DNA of 64,000 bases, taken from contig JANBRJ010000036.1 of the NCBI GenBank assembly GCA_027577595.1, positions 87,585 through 151,584 on the forward strand, in the 5' to 3' direction. This stretch comes from Coemansia sp. RSA 487. Lineage: Eukaryota; Kickxellomycota; Kickxellomycetes; Kickxellales; Kickxellaceae. Positions within the stretch are counted from its first letter, which is position 1, and each line of letters starts with the position of its first letter. A program made the position numbers and the translations under genes. Below, in pieces: positions 56,515-64,000 of this stretch. The notes under the pieces were generated by a model. It did no database searches. It had not been told where the DNA came from and worked only from the letters and a program-made list of their open reading frames with translations.

Positions 56515-59500
56515 ATGACGGACAACAACAACAACTCCGCTGGGTTGTTGGCAGGGGCAAACCCACCATCGCCATTACCGCAACAACCGCAACTTTTCCA
56601 CACGGAACCTATTGACGTCACCGAGCCATGGCAGCAGGAACTAGTCGACTGTTACTCACGGTTAATGGCTATGATATCCGGAAGACCGCAACTGCAAGTA
56701 CACGATATGTTGCAACAAAAGGCATCCGAGAGCATGCAATACCACTGTGAGCTGGTCAATGGCCTAGTGTATGCAATTATGACCAACGCCGAGACCAGCG
56801 CTGTGCACTTCCAGTACCTCAACATCGTTTCGCGCGACAGGTTTGCGCATGCGTTATCGCGATTGCAGCTAATAGCATCGGCGCCCAAATTCCCAAGGAT
56901 ACGGGCCGAGGTGCGGACGCAGCTCCTGTGGATAATGGAGGAAATGGTAAAAATGAACATGCCTGGTGTTGAGCAAGTTGCCATGACTCTGACGCGACAA
57001 CTACGGGGCGGAGACGTGTCTGCCGCTAATCTACGGCTGTGCCGGCAAATGCTCGATTTCTTGCAAAACAACTACGAGTGGCTGACGCGGCAGCCTATGC
57101 TTGTAGCCTTGGTGGCCTATGCGTATGGGCGGCTAATCCTTGACCACAATAGCCGGATATCAGAACAACAGCAACGGGAGCGCGAGAGCGCCTTTGTCGT
57201 GCGGCTGCTACGCGACCGCTTCATCGAGTGTGCGGTGATTGGGCGGGACCTTGTGCGTATGCTCCAGGACGTTGCCAAAATCTCAGTGTTCCGCGACCTG
57301 TGGCACGACTTGCTCTACAACCCACACGCGGTAAGTGCGCATTTTTCGGGAATCGAACAGCTGCTGCGCACCCCGACGCCCCGCATCTTCCTGGCAAACC
57401 GGCTGACCTTTGAAATGGAGAGCAGGCTTTTATACATCCTTGAACACCTCCCGGTCACTGCGTACTCGCGCAATCTAATGTGGTTTGTCCACCGGTACCT
57501 GAGTACACCCGAGTCGGAATCCATTTACAGCGACATTATCCGCTACATCGTCGGTGTGTTCCATCCGTCGAACATGGTGCTTGCGTCGAATATTGTACCG
57601 CGCTACGTGTTCCTTGGCATCTTGCTGCGATTCATCCGGTCCCAAGTAGTTGCTTCTAACGCCAAACTTGCGCTGTTCTACGACTGGCTCTTTTACGATC
57701 CCAAAGCTGACAACATCATGAACATTGAGCCCGGTGTGCTTATTATCGCCCGGTCGATCGACAAGTACGCCTATCTGACTGCATCGTTTCTCGAGTTCCT
57801 GGTGTATCTGTCAGACGCTTATATGCCATCTATGGCTGCGGATATCCGCAGCTCGATAGCGCAAGTGATGCAAGATGCGGTCGAAAAGGGCGTGATTCCG
57901 TCGCTGCTGCCTGTGTTTGAGCACCCGCGGGTGGATGCTACGGCTAAGCGGTATATGCACCAACTGTTTCCGCGGCTGGTTCCGCCTGTACCAAGCAGTA
58001 TGGGTGCTATTGAGCCCAAGTCGAAGGATGACGATTCGCCACTGCTACTGCCGCCGCCACAGCATGATTTTGGCAACACGCAGGAGGAAGCAGGGGATAT
58101 GGATCCAGTCGCAAAGATGTTCGATGACGATGATGGCAGCGACGGTGAAGCAGGACCGCCGCTATCGAGTATAGTAGAGGCAGTCAGTGTAGAACCTCTT
58201 GCAGAACAGCAGCCCGAGATTGACATAGCTATCGATGAGGAATTACCACTGCTTGTTGACATTGGCGATGTGCATCAAATCGAGAGCACGCAAGAGGCGC
58301 TGGACGATCCGTCGCTATGGATATTTGGATCAACGCTGCGCGACTTTGCTGCAACTATCGACGAACAGCCGGCTGTATCTGAAGATCAAATCAAGGAGAT
58401 TACTAGCATGTACGCGCAATCGGAAGCATCGTCGCAGTCGGTTGCACACATACTGTCAGCAGCACTTGTCGACGCAGAACTGGAGGATATTGAGACGCCG
58501 GGAGCAGCTAAAGACCATGACATCTTGTACTATATATTCGAGACGGCACGGCCGTTTTTCGCCGACATGTCATCTTCAACGGCGGAACCGCCGCGTCGAC
58601 GCATCGTTGAGCTTTTGGTGCGGCTGACGCAAACACGAGTCGATGTTGGATTCCGATGGCTGCTGTATAGCATTGCCGAGCTTGGCAGTGGCTCGGCGCC
58701 ATATCGGCAGTACGTTAGTGCCTACGCTCAAGGCACTGTACGCTTAGCGCTTGCACGCGACATGGGTGCGCTACAGGAGCGGTTTCCTGAGCATTTTTAC
58801 GCGGTACTTCCCACAGTGTATTCCGCGCTGCCTGATGAATTTATTGGCTCGCGTGCGATTATCAAAAGTGTGGTTGCGCTTATCGACCAGCCGCAAGTGT
58901 ACCGGTTGTGCATGCTCATTGCACGAGGAAAGCTGCGGCTCTTTGGTGGCGACAAGGGTTCGAAATTGGAAGCGCTAACCAGTACAATTGGTAGTGCGAT
59001 GGATGGCGATGATGCGTTTGAGCAAGTGTGCTTGTGGCAGTTGCTTGAGGCAGAGCTTGCGGGAAACTCTTCAGCCATAGTCCACGTTTCCCGATACATC
59101 TTGCTGGAGCACCGCTTGGACCCAACAAGCAACAGCGAGGCCGCCAATGGACTGCTGTCTCTGTTGCGGAGTAACCCACCAACACCCGATATCCTCACTG
59201 TTCTCGTCAAGTACACCTCTGCCAAGGGCTCTGCAGAAGAGCGTGTGGATTTTTGTGGCAGCATTCTTGTTGCGTGGTCATCGATGTTTAAGCAGCAGCT
59301 AATGACCTGTGTTTCTGCTGCGAACAAGAGTGTAGAGGAGCATGAGATTGATCTGCTGGTCACCAGGTTTGAGGGCCAGTTTTCCAGCGACAAACATACC
59401 GTGGCGCACGAGATAAAGAGCCAGTATCTTTTATCTATTATGCAGTCCAAGCTCCCAGCTGTCATTAGCAATGGATCGCCGCCTCGTGTGACTAAAAACA

Positions 59501-59775
59501 ATGGCAGCCATCGAAAGACTAGAAATGAGGGCAAGAAAACAAACAACGACGATAACACAAGTAGCAGCGAAGATAACACCAGAAAAAAGATCAAGCGGAA
59601 GAAGCGAGGGCATCAAAGAGGACGGCGGCAGAGACGCAACGTTGTTATTGCTTCAGAGGACGAGGAATCAGAGAGCGACGTACCTGTGGAGCCATCGGAA
59701 TCAGAATCAGCTCATTCGTCGCCAGTCATGTACTCTTCGTCCCTGTCGTCAATGTCATCCGATGACAACGACTAA
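56515..59775 (+). CDS. INTS3: Integrator complex subunit 3 / SOSS-A-like protein
   Basis: 1,086-aa helical-repeat protein. In animals INTS3 belongs to Integrator (Pol II snRNA and promoter-proximal termination) and to the SOSS single-stranded-DNA repair complex. The strongest match is at about 395-415: LALFYDWLFYDPKADNIMNIEPG, where human INTS3 has LFYDKEKDNIMNIEPA. Other family features are a conserved N-terminal region (PF10189-like), a PLFEHPRVD-type stretch (here VFEHPRVDATAK), the ILYYIFET region near 660-670, VGFRWLLYSIAELG, and LPDEFIGS. A disordered basic and acidic C-terminal tail (about 985-1086) also resembles the animal protein. Length matches (human 1,043 aa). Confidence 0.85.
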   Translation: MTDNNNNSAGLLAGANPPSPLPQQPQLFHTEPIDVTEPWQQELVDCYSRLMAMISGRPQLQVHDMLQQKASESMQYHCELVNGLVYAIMTNAETSAVHFQYLNIVSRDRFAHALSRLQLIASAPKFPRIRAEVRTQLLWIMEEMVKMNMPGVEQVAMTLTRQLRGGDVSAANLRLCRQMLDFLQNNYEWLTRQPMLVALVAYAYGRLILDHNSRISEQQQRERESAFVVRLLRDRFIECAVIGRDLVRMLQDVAKISVFRDLWHDLLYNPHAVSAHFSGIEQLLRTPTPRIFLANRLTFEMESRLLYILEHLPVTAYSRNLMWFVHRYLSTPESESIYSDIIRYIVGVFHPSNMVLASNIVPRYVFLGILLRFIRSQVVASNAKLALFYDWLFYDPKADNIMNIEPGVLIIARSIDKYAYLTASFLEFLVYLSDAYMPSMAADIRSSIAQVMQDAVEKGVIPSLLPVFEHPRVDATAKRYMHQLFPRLVPPVPSSMGAIEPKSKDDDSPLLLPPPQHDFGNTQEEAGDMDPVAKMFDDDDGSDGEAGPPLSSIVEAVSVEPLAEQQPEIDIAIDEELPLLVDIGDVHQIESTQEALDDPSLWIFGSTLRDFAATIDEQPAVSEDQIKEITSMYAQSEASSQSVAHILSAALVDAELEDIETPGAAKDHDILYYIFETARPFFADMSSSTAEPPRRRIVELLVRLTQTRVDVGFRWLLYSIAELGSGSAPYRQYVSAYAQGTVRLALARDMGALQERFPEHFYAVLPTVYSALPDEFIGSRAIIKSVVALIDQPQVYRLCMLIARGKLRLFGGDKGSKLEALTSTIGSAMDGDDAFEQVCLWQLLEAELAGNSSAIVHVSRYILLEHRLDPTSNSEAANGLLSLLRSNPPTPDILTVLVKYTSAKGSAEERVDFCGSILVAWSSMFKQQLMTCVSAANKSVEEHEIDLLVTRFEGQFSSDKHTVAHEIKSQYLLSIMQSKLPAVISNGSPPRVTKNNGSHRKTRNEGKKTNNDDNTSSSEDNTRKKIKRKKRGHQRGRRQRRNVVIASEDEESESDVPVEPSESESAHSSPVMYSSSLSSMSSDDND

Positions 59776-59886
59776 CTAACTGTTTGCTAAAAATAAGCTT
59801 GTATGGCACTTTTTGTCTTATTTTTTTTTAGAAACATGGTAGAACATTAGTCGTAGCAACATTTACACTTAATAGAAATGGCTATA

Positions 59887-61968
59887 CTACTCATCTTCGA
59901 GTTCGATCAGAATATCGTCTCCTCCAACAGTGGACCCTTGGGTCACATGCACTGCCTTGATTGTACCAGCCTTCGGCGCACGGAGCACATTCTGCATCTT
60001 CATTGCCTCGACCACAGCAACCTCAGCGCCCTCAGCGACTGTGTCACCCGGCTTGACAGCAACAGAGACGATGGTGCCAGGCATTGGTGCCAGAACCAGC
60101 TTTGACGTGTCGAGCGTCTCCTTCTCCTTCATGAACCGCATCAGCTCGCGCTGGCGAGGTGACAGGACATCGATATCGAATTTGGTGCCCATGAACTGCA
60201 CTCTGAAGCCCAGAGGAAGCGGATCGAGGAACTGGATAACAGTGCTTTCGTCATCAGCAATCTCGACAAACGGCTGGTCGACTGCCCACTTGATAGTCGG
60301 TGCTAGACTGACTGTAGCTCCGCCACTGCCTGCAAGCGTTGTGTTGATGTAGAACACGTTGGATCCGTCCAAAGCAATCCCATTCGACTCTGGGTCGACA
60401 GCTACTGAAACTGTGGCCTCCAGCTTGTCAACAGTGCCATCCTCTTGCAGATGAGGCAAAAGCACGACGTATTCACCAGCAACAACCGCACGAGCATCGC
60501 TGGTAGATGATGAGTTTTCGCGTGCCTGGCGGATCAGTGCCAATGCACCCGAAATCGACGCTAGCTTGACCACAGACTGCTCTGTCAGCCTGTGGCCCTT
60601 GAATCCTTGCGGGTAATGCTCGGCCAAGAACCCAGTGGAAGTGCGGCCACTGGCAAAGTCTGGGCTGGAAACAACGTCACGCAAGAGAGGAATGTTGTGC
60701 GTGACGCCCTTGATCAGGTAGCGATCCAGCGCATGGTTCATTGTGGCAATGGCGTCGGCTCGTGTGGCTCCATGAGTTGATAGCTTGCAAATCATCGGGT
60801 CATAGTACATTGAGATCTCGGATCCCTCGGTGATACCGCTGTCACAGCGCACGTCGCCCTGCTGGCGCCAGCTCACCGGCTCCTGGTACCTTGACAGGGT
60901 GCCAATGCTTGGGAGATAGTGCTCTGGGTCCTCTGCGTAGACACGCGACTCGATGGCCCATCCGTTGATTGCCACATCTGCCTGCTTGATGGCGAGCGGC
61001 AGCCCAGCGGCCGACCGGATCATCTGTTCGACCAGATCAAGTCCCGTAATGTACTCGGTGATTGGGTGCTCGACCTGCAGCCGAGTGTTCATCTCGAGGA
61101 AGAAAAAGTTTCGGTGCTTGTCGACCAAAAACTCGACGGTTCCAGCGCTATTGTACCCGACGTTTTGTGCAAGTGCAACAGCCTGCTCGCCCATACGACG
61201 CCGTGTGTCGGGATCCAAGTGCGTCGACGGTGCCTCTTCAATGACCTTTTGGTTGCGTCTCTGGATCGAGCACTCGCGCTCAGGCAGCCACAGAACATTG
61301 CCGTGTCCGTCGGCAATGATCTGGATCTCGATGTGCCGCGGCTCCTCGATGAACCGCTCAACAAGGATACGCTTATCTCCAAAGCTGCTCTGCGCCTCGT
61401 CGCTTGCCAGCTTGAACCCCTCGTGCACCTCCTGCGCTGTGCGCGCAATCCGCATGCCCTTTCCACCGCCGCCTGCCGACGCCTTGAGCATCACGGGGTA
61501 CCCGATGTCCTCGGCAATCTCGACAGCATGCTCGGCGTCGCGCACAACGCCGTCGTAGCCTGGAATCGTGTTTACGCCGGCCTCCTTGGCAATGATCTTG
61601 CTCTGGATCTTGTCGCCCATCGCCGCCATTGCGTATTCGCGTGGCCCAATAAACGCAACACCTGCTTCATCGAGCCGCTTAACAAACGATGCGTTCTCTG
61701 AAAGGAACCCGTAGCCTGGATGCACAGCCTGTGCGCCGCTTGTACGGATCGCTTCCATTATTGAATCGACGTTGAGATAAGATTGAGCCGATGGAGCTGG
61801 CCCGACGTTGTATGCCTCGTCTGCTTGCCGGACAAACAGTGCGCTGGCGTCGGCATCAGAGTAAACTGCGACTGTGCGGATACCTAGGCGCCGTGCTGTG
61901 CGGATGACACGGCACGCTATTTCGCCGCGGTTAGCGACGAGGATTTTGTTGAATAGCTTTTGCTGCAT
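59887..61968 (-). CDS. PCCA: Propionyl-CoA carboxylase alpha subunit
   Basis: 693-aa biotin-dependent carboxylase: biotin carboxylase domain (about 1-450), a BT linker domain (about 460-610), and a C-terminal biotinyl domain with the lysine in EAMKMQN (about residue 660). ATP-grasp features include KASAGGGGKGMRIA, RHIEIQI, ERECSIQRRNQK and EMNTRLQVEHP. Features typical of PCC rather than methylcrotonyl-CoA carboxylase or pyruvate carboxylase are PSAQSYLN, VNTIPGYDGVV, YQEP in the BC-BT region and GFKGHRLTEQS. It would carboxylate propionyl-CoA to methylmalonyl-CoA. The ATG at 61966-61968 leaves almost no room for a mitochondrial presequence. Convergent with INTS3, 111 bp between stops. Confidence 0.9.
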   Translation of the reverse strand: MQQKLFNKILVANRGEIACRVIRTARRLGIRTVAVYSDADASALFVRQADEAYNVGPAPSAQSYLNVDSIMEAIRTSGAQAVHPGYGFLSENASFVKRLDEAGVAFIGPREYAMAAMGDKIQSKIIAKEAGVNTIPGYDGVVRDAEHAVEIAEDIGYPVMLKASAGGGGKGMRIARTAQEVHEGFKLASDEAQSSFGDKRILVERFIEEPRHIEIQIIADGHGNVLWLPERECSIQRRNQKVIEEAPSTHLDPDTRRRMGEQAVALAQNVGYNSAGTVEFLVDKHRNFFFLEMNTRLQVEHPITEYITGLDLVEQMIRSAAGLPLAIKQADVAINGWAIESRVYAEDPEHYLPSIGTLSRYQEPVSWRQQGDVRCDSGITEGSEISMYYDPMICKLSTHGATRADAIATMNHALDRYLIKGVTHNIPLLRDVVSSPDFASGRTSTGFLAEHYPQGFKGHRLTEQSVVKLASISGALALIRQARENSSSTSDARAVVAGEYVVLLPHLQEDGTVDKLEATVSVAVDPESNGIALDGSNVFYINTTLAGSGGATVSLAPTIKWAVDQPFVEIADDESTVIQFLDPLPLGFRVQFMGTKFDIDVLSPRQRELMRFMKEKETLDTSKLVLAPMPGTIVSVAVKPGDTVAEGAEVAVVEAMKMQNVLRAPKAGTIKAVHVTQGSTVGGDDILIELEDE

Positions 61969-62511
61969 ATTTTGAAAGCAAATAATAGTAAAATATCTGA
62001 AAAGTAGAGGCGAAAAGGAGAAATGCGCTTTTTAATTCATAAAAAGAAATAAAGATAACAAAAGATGATTTCTTTCCCACGGTCTACAGAGCTCAGAGGG
62101 GAAAAAGCGCCCAAATTAACACGTGCTCCTCTTAATCAAGTTCGTTTTTCCACGCACTGCTGTGGTTTGCAAAACTAGTTGCATCGAATAAGAATGATGG
62201 GTACATGTCAAATGATGAAAGGTTTGCAGTGGCAATAGTAGTGCATTTTGCGTTTCAACAAAAGGTCGTTTGCGCAGGCGTGGCAAGTCGTTTGGGTCGG
62301 TTGGCTTTATGTTTGCACTTGGAAGCAAGAGGCGCAAACGGAGCTTTGTGGAGAAAGCTGTTCGCTACACACCTATTATTTCACACTAAAATGGACTAGC
62401 TTCTCGGTCTCTGCCTGTGCTTTCAATGCGGCTAGTTAACACTGATCCCAATATAACATAACAATCTGAAGAAATACCACCACTACCTTGAACAAGAACA
62501 ACAACTAAGCC
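61969..62511. other. Intergenic: PCCA promoter or hidden first exon
   Basis: 543 bp. On the minus strand a pyrimidine-rich tract ends in CTTTTCAG near 61997, like a 3' splice site just upstream of the PCCA ATG. No unambiguous exon upstream can be fixed. Confidence 0.35.
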
Positions 62512-63205
62512 ATGGACTCTTTGCCGGATGTAGATATATTGGAAGAAGACTGCCACTCGAATAAGGAGTCGGAGAACATGTTTGTACGCATGCGCATGTT
62601 GATGGATGCTTCATTGAGAAAGCCTTAAGCCGTTTCTGCTGCCAAAAAGAGAAAAGCCAATGGCAACAAGATCGGAATTAGTGAGCGTGTTGGCACATGG
62701 ACAGAGAGTATTTCCTGGCCTACATCTCAAATGTAATCGATGTACTGGATGTAAACATGAAAGGCCACTATCTTGTTTAGTACGAATAAAACTATATTCT
62801 TAAAACTGAAGAAGGAACCCCCGAGAAGAAAAGGTCTGTCTACCTGCGATGATATGGCATGCTGTTAAATAGTGGTAAACATACATCCGGTAATTAGATT
62901 TCGTATCACATCTTGTGATGGACAATGCTCCAATCCACACGCCATTAGCCATTCAAGACCTAATAGAAAATAGACGATACAAGTGTCTATATGTGCCTCC
63001 ATACTCACCCTTTCTAAATCCCATTGAGGAGCTTTGGTCCAAAGTAAAATCGGGTGTTCGCAGAACAGTGCTTACAACAGACGACAGACTCAGTGATAGA
63101 ATATGCAAGGCAGCCAACAAAGTGACAATAGCAGACTGCCAAGATTACATCAGACATTCCATGGCATTCTTCTCTCGCTGCAAAGACGGAGAAGCAAATC
63201 TTTAA
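62512..63205 (+). pseudogene. Decayed DDE transposase (Tc1/mariner/IS630-like) fragment
   Basis: The intact part (about 62919-63205, 96 aa or fewer) is the C-terminal half of a DDE_3-type transposase: VMDNAPIH with the second catalytic Asp, CLYVPPYSPFLNPIEELWS with the third acidic residue in NPIEELW, and KSGVRR. Upstream sequence from the ATG at 62512 is interrupted by a stop (TAA near 62626) and shows no intact catalytic N-terminus, so the element is broken and non-autonomous. No complete terminal inverted repeats could be identified. Confidence 0.75.
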
Positions 63206-63325
63206 ATCTTCTGTTTTGACAAGCAAAGCTTGTACTCAATTCTCTGATTGCTGTGGATAGCTTGAAAGCCCCTTCCTTCAGTTAAAATAACCAATGTTTC
63301 TGATTTTCTTTTGTAACTGTGATAA

Positions 63326-63358
63326 CGATTGGGCTCGCGAGTTGCCGAGCCGCCATCG
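63326..63358. repeat. Imperfect inverted repeat GGCTCG/CGAGCC
   Basis: GGCTCG (63332-63337) pairs with CGAGCC (63346-63351), and outer CGAT/ATCG extend the stem with small bulges. Confidence 0.6.
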
Positions 63359-63393
63359 CAATATAACTGTCTCATGTCGGAACAATCATATTG

Positions 63394-63422
63394 TTGGGAA
63401 GCATATATCGTATGCTTCCCAA
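63394..63422. repeat. Perfect 12-bp inverted repeat, 5-nt loop
   Basis: TTGGGAAGCATA and its exact reverse complement are separated by TATCG. It lies about 190 bp after the transposase fragment stop. Confidence 0.85.
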
Positions 63423-63796
63423 TTATCTAGTTCAGCTGTTGTAATGTTTGTACGGCTATAAAAGCTAGGCTGTTTATGAAAAATAGAGACGAGGGACTTT
63501 AGTTTCGTCTGCTCTCTTGATATTCTTGTGAAAAGTGATACTGATGTATCACAAGTGTTCCCAAGCAAGCTAAAGAACGAAAAGAGAATGTGTGCCCGAT
63601 TAAGAAAGGCAGCGTGATATTAATGACTCAACGTTAACCAATGCTATATAACGACCAAAGGGCGTTTGTTTTTCCTTTTCACTTTTGTTTCTCCTTGGCT
63701 TTCTTTTGACATTTTATTTCTTCCAGTAGCACCAAATACACTTTTCAACGCATATATTATATTAGCTATCTGCTCTTGTTTGCTCACCCATCTGCA

Positions 63797-64000
63797 ATGG
63801 ACAATGAGGATATATTGGACACAGGGACACGCGTTATAAAGTGCCCCCCTAAAATCTCTGGTGAATGACAGAAATGACATTACCAAGGTAAACGACTATG
63901 TCGTAGTGGCCAACACAGCCTCTGTGTCACGCTAGTGTGTTGTCATATGCAGGGCTGATTTCCATACAGATGGGTTGGGGCAACCACTGGTTGTGGACAT
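63797..64000 (+). pseudogene. Possible broken gene running off the right edge
   Basis: An ATG at 63797 opens a 23-codon frame that ends at TGA (63866). After a run of six C (63844-63849) the neighbouring frame looks coding (contains LVNDRND and VNDYVVVANTASVS) until a TAG near 63933, after which it remains open to the edge. This suggests a decayed gene, a sequencing indel in the C run, or an unrecognised intron. No family is recognised. Confidence 0.3.

Larger units (their letters stand above)
63206..63796. other. Flank of the transposon fragment with palindromes
   Basis: Contains two inverted repeats, listed separately, and AT-rich sequence. No gene is supported. Confidence 0.4.

Overview
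The window is nuclear DNA of a fungus with compact, intron-poor genes. An HDEL-terminated glucosidase II beta subunit, AA11-like chitin-type LPMOs, a SNG1-type membrane protein, and animal-like genes that most Dikarya lack (an INTS3-like Integrator/SOSS subunit and a propionyl-CoA carboxylase alpha chain) together suggest an early-diverging lineage. Kickxellomycotina (Coemansia/Linderina-like) is my best guess; this is an inference. No tRNA, rRNA or CRISPR array is visible. Several genes whose longest open frame begins at TTG/GTG are given here with the first sensible ATG.

Bases 1-10,400 are an accessory block. Four paralogous type I membrane proteins have a trypsin-like ectodomain whose catalytic triad positions are substituted, followed by a Ser-rich stalk, one membrane helix and a cytosolic tail that ends, in three copies, with a PPxY motif. 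An AA11-like LPMO with a CBM19-like tail sits among them. Bases 10,900-18,900 hold housekeeping genes: an unknown protein, RPB4, mitochondrial uL22m, SF3B3 and the single-intron gene RPB5.

Bases 20,000-24,600 hold a cytochrome P450 between two decayed copies of an F-box-like family; one is broken by a clean 13-bp tandem duplication. Bases 24,900-36,900 carry a small mitochondrial-type membrane protein, an SRA1-domain protein, two secreted proteins (CBM19-like; internally duplicated), WDR6/TRM734, TANGO6/RTP1 and a disordered protein.

Bases 37,400-46,300 are a second accessory block: a tandem array of four ~125-aa proteins, each with a TATA-like box and a TTCnnGAA palindrome at similar upstream positions, then a second AA11-like LPMO, a repeat-rich secreted wall-type protein and a MID2/WSC-like surface protein. 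Bases 46,400-62,000 are again housekeeping: a DUF1295 membrane enzyme, a tiny secreted peptide, a divergent OST1/GTB1 pair (both act in ER N-glycosylation), NOP14, SNG1-like, INTS3 and PCCA. The right end (62,500-64,000) holds a decayed DDE transposon fragment, strong palindromes and a second broken reading frame.

Themes: secretion, wall and chitin biology in the accessory blocks; Pol II, splicing and ribosome biogenesis in the core. Many neighbours are divergent pairs on 300-1,200 bp shared promoters or convergent pairs with 19-110 bp between stop codons.
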